Part shown: positions 19,852-27,657 of the stretch, piece after piece
Numbering within the stretch: the first letter of the stretch is position 1
Layout of the letters: the number at the start of each line of letters is the position of its first letter
NCBI RefSeq assembly: GCF_003952665.1
Contig: NZ_CP017946.1
Span: 62,001-126,000, forward strand
DNA length: 64,000 bases
Origin: Bosea sp. Tri-49
GTDB lineage: Bacteria > Pseudomonadota > Alphaproteobacteria > Rhizobiales > Beijerinckiaceae
Direction: 5' to 3'
Notes under the pieces: generated by a model
The model's database searches: none
What the model was told of the DNA's origin: nothing
The model's input: the letters and a program-made list of their open reading frames with translations, nothing else
Position numbers and translations under genes: made by a program

Positions 19852-20492
19852 ACGAGCAGGCGTTGCGGCAGGAGATCGTCGAGGTCGCGCAGGCGATCGA
19901 CCGCGCCGGCTTCTGCCCGTCGAAATCGGGCAATGTCTCGGCCCGCTTCGAAGGCGGGTTGCTGATCACCCCGTCGGGCCTGCCCTATGCAAGGACGAAG
20001 CCGGAGGACCTGATCCATCTCTCGCTCGATGGCACGGTCGTGTCGGGCGGGCGCAAGCCCTCGTCGGAATGGCCGTTCCACGTCGAAATCTACAAGGCGC
20101 GCCCGGATGCGCAGGCGATCGTCCACACGCACTCGCCGCGGGCGACGGCACTGTCTAGCGCGCGCCGCGGCATTCCAGCCTTCCACTACATGATCGCCCT
20201 ATGCGGCGGCGCTGATGTGCGCTGTGCCGACTATGCGACCTTCGGCTCGCCGGAGCTCGCTGCCAACGCGGTTCGAGCGCTGGAAGGTCGCAAGGCCGTG
20301 CTGCTCGCCAATCACGGCGTGATTGCGCTCGGCGCGAGCCTGGCGGGCGCGCACACCATCGTCGCCGAGGTCGAGAATCTCGCCGGGCAGTATCTCGACC
20401 TGCTGGCGTCGGGGCTCGAGCCGGTCATCCTCGATGCGGCCGAGATGGAGCGCGTTTCGGCCAGGTTCGCGGGTTACGGAAAGGTCGGTTGA
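19848..20492 (+). CDS. Class II aldolase, FucA-like, probable 5-methylthioribulose-1-phosphate aldolase
   Basis: 214 aa, zinc-dependent class II aldolase/adducin family. Alignment by eye with fuculose-1-phosphate aldolase is close over the whole length: catalytic Glu E74 in SSEWPFH, zinc ligands H93 and H95 in VHTHS and H156 in ANHGVIA, each one residue from the FucA numbering. HYMIALCGG and [10 protein letters not shown] also match. MtnB dehydratases share the fold but not the SSEW context. Coupled to mtnA, it probably splits methylthioribulose-1-phosphate (or the 5-deoxy analogue) into DHAP and an aldehyde, the DHAP shunt described in Rhodospirillum and some E. coli. Substrate is inferred from context. 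Confidence 0.85.
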   Translation: MNEQALRQEIVEVAQAIDRAGFCPSKSGNVSARFEGGLLITPSGLPYARTKPEDLIHLSLDGTVVSGGRKPSSEWPFHVEIYKARPDAQAIVHTHSPRATALSSARRGIPAFHYMIALCGGADVRCADYATFGSPELAANAVRALEGRKAVLLANHGVIALGASLAGAHTIVAEVENLAGQYLDLLASGLEPVILDAAEMERVSARFAGYGKVG

Positions 20493-20545
20493 TCTTAAAC
20501 GCCGATCTCACCGGTTGTTAACGGCTCTCGTCTAATGACGGCGGG

Positions 20546-21853
20546 ATGAAGCTCTCGCGCTATCTGCTCGATTCGCTCGACGCCCTTGGTATAGGCGTTT
20601 GCGAATACGATGCGCAGATGAGGGCTCTGTGCTGGAACCAGACCTTCCTGCAATTCTTCCCCGAGGACGAAGGCGAGATCTACGTCGGCGAGCCCTATGG
20701 GGACAATCTGGTGCGGTTCTATCAGCGCCGCCTCTCGCCGGAGGAAATGCCGGAGATTGCGCGACATGTCGCAGAAGGCGTGACGCGCCACGAGAACCAG
20801 ACCCAACCCTTCGAATTCATCCATAACGGCCGTAAGCTGCGTGCATCATCACTGCGGGCGCCGGATGGCGGCCGCGTGCGGCTGTGGCAACGGCTGGATG
20901 TCGAGAGCCATGCCGAAACGGCCCCCGAACTGGTGCTGCCGGTGATGGATGCGCTCCGCTTCATCCCGGACGGCGCCAGCATTCTGGATGCGAAGGAGCG
21001 GGTGATCGCCGCCAACAACGCGTTCCGGCGGCTCTATGATCTGCCAAAAGGCACGCCGGTGGTCGGCCGCACATTGGACGAGATCATCGCCTGGTGCTGG
21101 CGCGAGGCCTCGCCGGCCGGCGCCTGGCGGGCGGCGATCAGCAACGGCCTGCGCTATGACGGCGTGCCCTTCGAGATCGAGTTGCCCGGCCAGCGCTGGC
21201 TCCGGCTGATCGCACGGCACAGCACCGGCGGCGTCAGCTTCTTCACCCATGCCGACATCACGGCCACCAAGCGCCAGCAGATGGAGCTGCTGGAAGCGCA
21301 GGAGGCCTTGCGCCGGGCCAATGTGGCGCTGGCCGAACTCGCCGAGACGGACGGGCTGACCGGCCTTGCCAATCACCGTCGCTTTGTCGCCCGTCTCGCC
21401 GATGCGTCAGCCCGACCGGAGCCGCTCTCGCTGCTGATGATCGACGTCGATCACTTCAAGACGATCAACGACCGTTTCGGCCATCTCGTCGGCGACGCCT
21501 GCCTCAAGGCCATTGCCGGGGTCATCGCGGCACAGGTCACGTCGGCTTCGGCGCTGGTGGCCCGGGTTGGCGGCGAGGAGTTCGGTGTCCTGCTCGGCGA
21601 CACGCCGATCGAAGCGGCCGAGGAGGCTGCGACAGCCATCCGCCGTGCCTTGCGGCGCGTGCCGTGGCGCCTGCTTCATGGCGAACTGACAGGGGTGACT
21701 GTCTCGATCGGACTTTGCGCGGGAGAAGGACCGCTGGACGGCACGAGCCTCCACGCCCGTGCCGACGAGGCGCTCTATGCAGCCAAGCGCAATGGCCGCG
21801 ACCGCATCGAGATGGCGAGCCCTGCGGTGGCTTCGCGGCGCATCGCCGGGTAG
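20546..21853 (+). CDS. Diguanylate cyclase with two PAS-like domains
   Basis: 435 aa, soluble. Two PAS_7-like sensor repeats (about residues 10-115 and 130-245) are followed by a GGDEF domain from about 265, with DGLTGLANHRRF and the active site RVGGEEF at about 340-346. It should make cyclic di-GMP. The usual allosteric I-site (RxxD five residues before the active site) reads TSAS here, so product inhibition is probably absent. Coiled-coil linker QQMELLEAQEALRRANVALA. Converges with metC. Confidence 0.9.
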   Translation: MKLSRYLLDSLDALGIGVCEYDAQMRALCWNQTFLQFFPEDEGEIYVGEPYGDNLVRFYQRRLSPEEMPEIARHVAEGVTRHENQTQPFEFIHNGRKLRASSLRAPDGGRVRLWQRLDVESHAETAPELVLPVMDALRFIPDGASILDAKERVIAANNAFRRLYDLPKGTPVVGRTLDEIIAWCWREASPAGAWRAAISNGLRYDGVPFEIELPGQRWLRLIARHSTGGVSFFTHADITATKRQQMELLEAQEALRRANVALAELAETDGLTGLANHRRFVARLADASARPEPLSLLMIDVDHFKTINDRFGHLVGDACLKAIAGVIAAQVTSASALVARVGGEEFGVLLGDTPIEAAEEAATAIRRALRRVPWRLLHGELTGVTVSIGLCAGEGPLDGTSLHARADEALYAAKRNGRDRIEMASPAVASRRIAG

Positions 21854-21860
21854 AGCCGAG

Positions 21861-23042
21861 CTAGAGCCCTTTCGGCAGGGTCGCGAACGCATCCTCCAGA
21901 TCGGCGAGGAGGTCCTCGACGTCTTCGAGCCCGATGTTCAGCCGCACGAGGCGCGAGCCGTAGGCGCGATGCTGGCGCCGGACATGGAAATACGGCACCG
22001 CCAAGCTGGTTATGCCGCCCCAGCTATAGCCGATCTTGAAGAGCGTCAGCGCGTCGATGAAGCCGAGCAGGTCCTTCTCTGCATAGCCGTCCTTGAAGAC
22101 GATCGAGAAGACGCTGGCCGAGCCGGTAAAATCGCGCTTCCAGATCGCGTGCCCGGGCGAGGAAGGGAGGGCCGGATGCAGCACGCGCTCGATCTCGGAG
22201 CGCTGCTCCAGCCATTTGGCGATGGTGAGGCAGGATGCTTCGAGCCTCTCCAGTCGAACGCCCAATGTCTGCAGCCCGCGCAGCACGAGACTGCAATCGT
22301 CGGGCGAGACCGCCATGCCGAGCATCTGGTGCATCTCGCCGATCCTGGCATAGCGCGCCTCGTCCCTGACCGAGATCGAGCCCATCAGAATGTCGCTATG
22401 GCCGCCGAGGTATTTGGTCAGCGCCTGCAGAGTGATATGAGCACCGTGGCCGAACGCATCGAACATCACGCCGGCGGAATAGGTGTTGTCGATCGCGATG
22501 GTGATGTCGCGCCCGCTTGCGGCGCGCGCGATCGCCGGCAGATCCTGCACCTCCATCGTCACCGAGCCCGGGCTCTCGCACCAGATCAGCCGGGTGTTGT
22601 CACGCAGCAGCCCGGCGATGTCTTCGCCGATCAGCGGGTCATAATACTCGACCTCAACCCCGACCTTGCGCAGCAAGCCTTCCCCGACGAGGCGGTGGGG
22701 GCCATAGATCGACTCCGGTGTCAGGACATGGTCGCCGGGGCCGAGGAAAGCGAGATTGACCAGCGCGAGTGCGGCCTGGCCGCCGGGAGCCAGAAAGGTA
22801 TGCGTCGCGCCCTCCAGTTCGGCGATCCGCGCCGCGAGCTCCAGCGTCGTTGGGGTTCCGTAGAGCCCGTAGGTGTAGGGCGCCTCGTCTTGCCGCCAGG
22901 TATCGCCGACCGAGGCTGCGTCCCTGAACAGCGTCGTCGAGCCGCGATAGACCGGCGTGATCAGCGAGCTGAAGCCGTCGGGAGTCTTGGCAGCCGAGTG
23001 AACCAGCCTCGATTTCCAGCCGAGCTGTCTTGCCTTGGCCAT
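21861..23042 (-). CDS. metC: Cystathionine beta-lyase
   Basis: 393 aa, Cys/Met metabolism PLP enzyme. It converts cystathionine to homocysteine, pyruvate and ammonia. The PLP lysine is in ALTKYLGGHSD (about K209). YGLYGTPTTLELAARIAELEG-type substrate loop residues and the SRLVRLNIGLEDVEDLL C-terminus fit the MetC branch. ATG at 23042 is behind GGAG. No SAM riboswitch was seen in the 100 nt upstream. Confidence 0.9.
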   Translation of the reverse strand: MAKARQLGWKSRLVHSAAKTPDGFSSLITPVYRGSTTLFRDAASVGDTWRQDEAPYTYGLYGTPTTLELAARIAELEGATHTFLAPGGQAALALVNLAFLGPGDHVLTPESIYGPHRLVGEGLLRKVGVEVEYYDPLIGEDIAGLLRDNTRLIWCESPGSVTMEVQDLPAIARAASGRDITIAIDNTYSAGVMFDAFGHGAHITLQALTKYLGGHSDILMGSISVRDEARYARIGEMHQMLGMAVSPDDCSLVLRGLQTLGVRLERLEASCLTIAKWLEQRSEIERVLHPALPSSPGHAIWKRDFTGSASVFSIVFKDGYAEKDLLGFIDALTLFKIGYSWGGITSLAVPYFHVRRQHRAYGSRLVRLNIGLEDVEDLLADLEDAFATLPKGL

Positions 23043-23142
23043 CGCCTGCTCCCGTCCCCGCATTTTGGACAGTGAGCATCACGTAAGGTCGCAGCGGCGG
23101 CAACGGGCCCCGGCGCCGGCAGCCATGCGCTGGCGATGGGTG

Positions 23143-24156
23143 TCAGGCCGGTTTGCGCTCGATGAAGACGCAGCCGTCGAAGCTGAAGACCGTCTCGCCG
23201 TTCTGGTTGACGCCTGTGTTGCGGCGGAAGAACAGGCCCCAGTCTGGACGTGACAGGCTCGGGCGCTTGTCCGCCACGGCCGAGTGATAGGTGATACGGT
23301 CGCCGGCATAGACCGGCTTCAGCCAGCGCAGGTTCTTGAAGCCGGGCGAGGGGCCGAGTCTGGGCGCCGCAGCCGGCGCGAGCGCAGCCTCCTGCCGACG
23401 GCGGTGGCTGACCATCGCCGCCATCCAGCCGGCCGCGGTATGCCAGCCGGAGGCGCAGAGGCTGCCGAACGAGCTCTTGCGCGCCGCCTCCTCATCCATG
23501 TGGAAGGGCTGTGGATCGAAGGAGCGGGCGAAGGCGACGATCTCGTCGGGCGTGAAGACGAGGCTGCCGAGCTCGTAGGTCTCACCGATCACGAGTTCGT
23601 CGAAGAAGCCGGGAGGGGCGGTCGGCCGAACCGGCGGCTCGACAGCGACGGTTGCGTGTGGCGGCTCGTAACTCACCGAATGCTCGAGCCAGTCACCGCC
23701 TGCCGCCTCGAAGCCGGAGCCACGCCGGCCGAACATCACCCAGTTGTTCTGTTCGACCACCGGCTCATTGCGCTGGTTCAGCAGCTCGAAGCGGAATTTC
23801 ACGAGCCCCATTTCGGGGCGCGAGCGTGATTCCTTGGTTTCCGAGACAGTCCAGCGCAGCTTCAACACATCGCCGGGCTTCACTGGCCGCAGCCATTTGA
23901 CCTCCTCGACGCCGGGTGAGCCCATCGAGGTCGAGTCGAGGAAGAAGGCCTCGGCCGCCAGCCGCATCAACAGCGCGCAGCTGTGCCAGCCGGAGCCGAT
24001 GAGCGACCCGACGAAGCTCGCCTTCGCCTTGTCCGGATCGATGTGGAAATCCTGCGCGTCAAAGCGGCTGGCGTAGGCGACGATATCGCCCTGCGAGACG
24101 GGAAGCGCGCCGTATTCGGTCACGGACCCGGCGACGAAGTCCTCGAAATAGAGCAT
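23143..24156 (-). CDS. Tandem MaoC-like (double hot-dog) dehydratase
   Basis: 337 aa built from two MaoC-like halves. Each half has the catalytic hydratase motif: RFDAQDFHIDPDKA near residues 31-44 and SFDPQPFHMDEEAA near 212-225, each followed by F-GSL-SGWH (VGSLIGSGWH and FGSLCASGWH). Both copies keep the D and H of hydratase 2 enzymes. Likely acts on an enoyl-CoA, but the substrate is unknown. Same strand as metC, 100 nt upstream of it, with no metabolic link obvious. Confidence 0.85.
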   Translation of the reverse strand: MLYFEDFVAGSVTEYGALPVSQGDIVAYASRFDAQDFHIDPDKAKASFVGSLIGSGWHSCALLMRLAAEAFFLDSTSMGSPGVEEVKWLRPVKPGDVLKLRWTVSETKESRSRPEMGLVKFRFELLNQRNEPVVEQNNWVMFGRRGSGFEAAGGDWLEHSVSYEPPHATVAVEPPVRPTAPPGFFDELVIGETYELGSLVFTPDEIVAFARSFDPQPFHMDEEAARKSSFGSLCASGWHTAAGWMAAMVSHRRRQEAALAPAAAPRLGPSPGFKNLRWLKPVYAGDRITYHSAVADKRPSLSRPDWGLFFRRNTGVNQNGETVFSFDGCVFIERKPA

Positions 24157-24286
24157 CGGCAGCCTATCTCATTGATCAGGCGCGTATCCTGCGTGCGGGA
24201 TCGCTGATGATCGAGCGGAAAACGCGCAAACTCCGAAAGCCCTCCGCGCATAACGCCGGAGCAGATTACGCTCCAGCGGCGCAGGC

Positions 24287-25384
24287 TCAGTTGGCGAAGC
24301 GGAAATGCAGCACGTCGCCGTCGGCGACGACATACTCCTTGCCTTCGAGCCGGAACTTGCCGGCCTCGCGCGCTCCGGCTTCGCCCTTGTTGGCGATGTA
24401 GTCCGGGTAAGCGATGGTCTCGGCGCGGATATAGCCCTTCTCGAAATCGGTATGGATCACACCGGCCGCTGCCGGGCCCTTGGTGCCGTTCTCGATCGTC
24501 CAGGCGCGGGCTTCCTTGGGGCCGACGGTGAAGTAGGTGACGAGATTGAGCAGCGCGTAGCCGGCGCGGATCACCCGGTTGAGGCCGGGCTCTTCGAGGC
24601 CGACGGCATCGAGATAGTCCTTCTGATCAGCCTGCGGCAGCACCGCGATCTCGCTCTCGATCTTGGCCGAGACGACGACGGCGACCGCACCTTCCTCGGC
24701 AGCGCGGGCCTTGACCTGCTCGGAGAAGGCGTTGCCCTTGTCAGCGCTGGCCTCCTCGACATTGCAGACATAGAGCACCGGCTTGGACGAGAGCAGGCCC
24801 AGCATCTCGAACGCCTTGCGCTCCTCGGTCGCGACCTGGACGAGGCGGGCCGGCTTGCCCTCGCGCAGCAGCACGAGGCAGCGGTTCATCAGGTCGGCGG
24901 CTTCCTTGGCTTCCTTGTCGCCGGACTTCGCCTTCTTCTCCAGCGGCAGGACGCGCTTCTCGAGGCTCTCAAGATCGGCCAGCATCAGCTCGGTCTCGAT
25001 GATCTCGATGTCGTTGACGGGCGAGACCTTGCCCTCGACATGGGTGATGTCGCCATCCTCGAAGCAGCGCACGACATGGGCGATGGCGTCGCATTCGCGG
25101 ATATTGGCGAGGAACTGGTTGCCGAGGCCCTCACCCTTGGATGCGCCGCGCACCAGCCCGGCGATGTCGACGAAGGTCAGCCGCGTCGGGATTATCTCCT
25201 TCGAGCCCGCGATCGCGGCGAGCTTCTCCAGCCGCTCGTCGGGCACGGCGACGTCGCCGACATTCGGCTCGATCGTGCAGAACGGATAGTTTGCCGCCTG
25301 AGCGGCCGCTGTCTGCGTCAGCGCGTTGAAGAGGGTCGACTTGCCGACATTCGGCAGGCCGACGATACCGCATTTGAAGCCCAT
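24287..25384 (-). CDS. ychF: Redox-regulated ATPase YchF
   Basis: 365 aa, universal Obg-related P-loop protein that prefers ATP and associates with ribosomes. Seen: P-loop GLPNVGKSTLFN (residues 9-20), switch region DIAGLVRGASKGEGLGNQFL, and the C-terminal TGS-like domain ending GDVLHFRFAN. ATG at 25384. Divergent from an exported protein gene at 25585. Confidence 0.97.
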   Translation of the reverse strand: MGFKCGIVGLPNVGKSTLFNALTQTAAAQAANYPFCTIEPNVGDVAVPDERLEKLAAIAGSKEIIPTRLTFVDIAGLVRGASKGEGLGNQFLANIRECDAIAHVVRCFEDGDITHVEGKVSPVNDIEIIETELMLADLESLEKRVLPLEKKAKSGDKEAKEAADLMNRCLVLLREGKPARLVQVATEERKAFEMLGLLSSKPVLYVCNVEEASADKGNAFSEQVKARAAEEGAVAVVVSAKIESEIAVLPQADQKDYLDAVGLEEPGLNRVIRAGYALLNLVTYFTVGPKEARAWTIENGTKGPAAAGVIHTDFEKGYIRAETIAYPDYIANKGEAGAREAGKFRLEGKEYVVADGDVLHFRFAN

Positions 25385-25584
25385 GCTTGCTCGTCCAGTG
25401 CATCGCGGGCCGGCTGCGGCCATCGCGGAAAGATCTCTCAGTTCTCCCCGGCCTTATTGGGTGCGGAGCAGCAAAAGACAAGATGGCGGGCGCGAGCGTG
25501 GATCACGCGAAAGTGCATGGCGGCGTGATTCGTCCGCGGGCACGAGTAAACCGCGACAGAAAGATCGGCAACTGGAGCTGCTCC

Positions 25585-26187
25585 ATGCGCATCACCTCGC
25601 TCGCCCTGATCGGCTTCGTCATGGTCCTCGCAGCCGGTGCACAGGCGCAGACACCGCAGACCCGTATCCGCGGCACGGTGGAGCGTCTCGAAGGCCAGTC
25701 CCTGACGGTCAAGACCCAGGACGGGGCGATGACGACGGTCGCCCTTGCGCCCAATTATTCAATCGGAGCCGTGGTCAAAGCCTCGATGGCCGAGATCAAG
25801 AAGGGAAGCTTCATCGGCGTCGGTGCCCGTCCGCAGACTGGGGGCGGGTTGGCGGCCGTGCAGGTCTTCATCTTTCCCGAGGCGATGCGCGGTACGGGCG
25901 AGGGCCACAAGCCCTGGGGCGTCCTGCCGGATTCGACGATGACCAACGCGACGGTGGCCGAGACGGTCTCGCAGGTCGAAGGCGGCAGCGTCACGCTGAC
26001 CTATCCCGGCGGCGAGCAGAAGATCGCGATCCCGCCGGAGGCCAACATCATCATGGCGGCGCCGGCGCAGACCGGCGACCTTGTCGCCGGAGCGCAGGTG
26101 GCGATGACCGCTAGCCGGCAGGCAGATGGGAGCTTGTCGAGCGGCCGGGTGACGATAGCCAAGGCGGGCGCTCAGCTCCCGCTCTGA
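25585..26187 (+). CDS. Exported protein of unknown function
   Basis: 200 aa. Signal peptide (MRITSLALIGFVMVLAAGA, cleavage near AQA). The mature part is beta-rich with two similar halves that start RIRGTVERLEGQSLTVKTQDG and ATVAETVSQVEGGSVTLTYPGG, each a short OB/DUF5666-like repeat about how a charged environment modifies a value; this similarity is by eye. No catalytic motif. GGAG precedes the ATG at 25585. Converges with pth. Confidence 0.75.
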   Translation: MRITSLALIGFVMVLAAGAQAQTPQTRIRGTVERLEGQSLTVKTQDGAMTTVALAPNYSIGAVVKASMAEIKKGSFIGVGARPQTGGGLAAVQVFIFPEAMRGTGEGHKPWGVLPDSTMTNATVAETVSQVEGGSVTLTYPGGEQKIAIPPEANIIMAAPAQTGDLVAGAQVAMTASRQADGSLSSGRVTIAKAGAQLPL

Positions 26188-26196
26188 GAGCGAGCC

Positions 26197-26811
26197 CTAA
26201 TCCGTCGCCTTCTCGCCGAGACGCTTCACGGCGCCATGGCCGCGCGCCTCCATGAAGAGATGGACCTTGTTCTGGAAACCGGCATCGTCACGGGCAGCGA
26301 GCAGGGCGGCATTGTCGGCGCAGGCGGTGCACAAATCTTCGACCCAAGGCTCTTCGGCCTTGCCGAAGTCGTTGAGCACATAGGGATGGACCAGCGCCTT
26401 GTCGCCGGGATGGCCGATGCCCATCCGCACGCGGCGATACTCGTTGCCGATAGCAGCCGTGGTCGAGCGCAGGCCGTTATGGCCGGCATTGCCGCCACCG
26501 AGCTTCACGCGCAGCTTGGCCGGCGGCAGATCGAGCTCGTCATGGAAGACGATGATGTCGGCCGGCTCGACCTTGAAGAAGCGCGCCGCTTCGCCGATCG
26601 CGCGGCCGGATTCGTTCATATAAGTCTGCGGCAGAAGCAACAGGGCTTTCTTGCCGCCGATCAGGGCCTCGCAGGCGTAACCCTGGAAGCGGCTGCGCCA
26701 GGGCGCGGCACGGGCGGCGCGAGCGATCGCCTCGACCGCCATGAAGCCGATATTGTGGCGGTTGCGGGCGTAGCGTTGGCCGGGATTGCCGAGGCCGGCG
26801 AAGATCAGCAT
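26197..26811 (-). CDS. pth: Peptidyl-tRNA hydrolase
   Basis: 204 aa. It releases peptides from peptidyl-tRNA. N-terminus [20 protein letters not shown] carries the conserved Asn and catalytic His (H19). [10 protein letters not shown] and [19 protein letters not shown] are the other signatures. ATG at 26811 is chosen over an in-frame ATG five codons upstream. Downstream of rplY on the same strand, a usual order, but separated by a terminator. Confidence 0.96.
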   Translation of the reverse strand: MLIFAGLGNPGQRYARNRHNIGFMAVEAIARAARAAPWRSRFQGYACEALIGGKKALLLLPQTYMNESGRAIGEAARFFKVEPADIIVFHDELDLPPAKLRVKLGGGNAGHNGLRSTTAAIGNEYRRVRMGIGHPGDKALVHPYVLNDFGKAEEPWVEDLCTACADNAALLAARDDAGFQNKVHLFMEARGHGAVKRLGEKATD

Positions 26812-26838
26812 CGTTCGGTTCCGCACCGGTTGTCATAG

Positions 26839-26864
26839 CAAAACGGCCGGGCATGCCCGGCCGT
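26839..26864 (-). terminator. Rho-independent terminator of rplY
   Basis: A perfect 22-nt palindrome (26843-26864; arms ACGGCCGGGC... and ...GCCCGGCCGT) is followed on the minus strand by TTTT, 35 nt after the rplY stop. Confidence 0.85.
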
Positions 26865-26898
26865 CCGCAAGCATTTCGTTCCGCAGGGAACGTAAGGC

Positions 26899-27516
26899 TC
26901 AGGCCTTGGCGGCTTCGGCTTCGCCCTCGGCGGCAGCAGGCTCGTCGGCCTCGACCGTCGGCGGAATGATCGTGACCAGGGTCCGATCCTTCGTCGAGGT
27001 CAGGCTGACGCCCGCCGGCAGCTTGAGCGCGTTGCTGTGGAGCGTATCGCCAACCTCGAGGCCGGCAACCGAGACCTCGATGAACTCAGGAATGCTCTCG
27101 GGGGCGACTTCGATCTCGAGCGAGTGCTCGACGATCTGAAGGGCGCCGCCGCTCTTCAGGCCGGGCGACTGGTCCTGGTCGACGACGTGCACGGGAACCT
27201 CGACCTTGATGGTCTGGCCGGCAGCGATCCGCAGGAAGTCGACATGGATCGGGAAATCCTTGACCGGGTCGAGCTGGTAGTCGCGCGGGATGACGCGCGT
27301 CTTCTTGCCGTCGACGTCGATCTCGAACAGCGTGGTCAGGAAGTGACCAGCATAGATCATCTGGCGGGTCTTGTTGGCATCGAGCGCGATGGCCACAGGC
27401 GTTTCGCCCGCACCGTAGATCACGGCGGGAGTGAGGCCCTGGCGACGAACTTCCCGGGCGGCCCCCTTGCCGACCTGGGCGCGCGCCGAAGCCTGAATCT
27501 GCTTCACGGCGGTCAT
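26899..27516 (-). CDS. rplY: 50S ribosomal protein L25/general stress protein Ctc
   Basis: 205 aa, long (Ctc-type) form: an L25 domain binding 5S rRNA (TPAVIYGAGETPVAIALD, DFPIHVDFLRI) plus the C-terminal TL5 domain, and an acidic Ala/Glu tail. AAGGAT precedes the ATG at 27516; the ORF could start 10 codons earlier but the ribosome site supports this one. Terminators bound the gene on both sides, so it is monocistronic. Confidence 0.96.
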   Translation of the reverse strand: MTAVKQIQASARAQVGKGAAREVRRQGLTPAVIYGAGETPVAIALDANKTRQMIYAGHFLTTLFEIDVDGKKTRVIPRDYQLDPVKDFPIHVDFLRIAAGQTIKVEVPVHVVDQDQSPGLKSGGALQIVEHSLEIEVAPESIPEFIEVSVAGLEVGDTLHSNALKLPAGVSLTSTKDRTLVTIIPPTVEADEPAAAEGEAEAAKA

Positions 27517-27537
27517 GTGTTTGATCCTTAGCTTTTT

Positions 27538-27566
27538 AAAAGACATGGCCGCCAGCGGGCGGCCAT
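27538..27566 (-). terminator. Terminator between GGDEF-EAL gene and rplY
   Basis: On the minus strand ATGGCCGCC-CGCT-GGCGGCCAT (27545-27566) is followed by GTCTTTT. It closes the GGDEF-EAL transcript before the rplY start at 27516. Confidence 0.75.
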
Positions 27567-27657
27567 TGCGGTTCGCGTCCCTGCCTCCAAGGGTGTCAGT
27601 GGGACGCGAGCAGGCTCATAGGCGAAACTGCGGACAATCTCAAGCCCGCAGGCCGAT

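Noticed and set aside
21759..23075. A 438-codon plus-strand frame opposite metC, and similar long frames opposite ychF (24305-25528) and the GGDEF-EAL gene (28105-29562)
   Set aside because: Antisense shadows of clearly identified genes; no start signal or domain supports them.
23043..23142. A SAM riboswitch upstream of metC
   Set aside because: The gap is about 100 nt and lacks the conserved pseudoknot segments of SAM-II; nothing recognisable was found.
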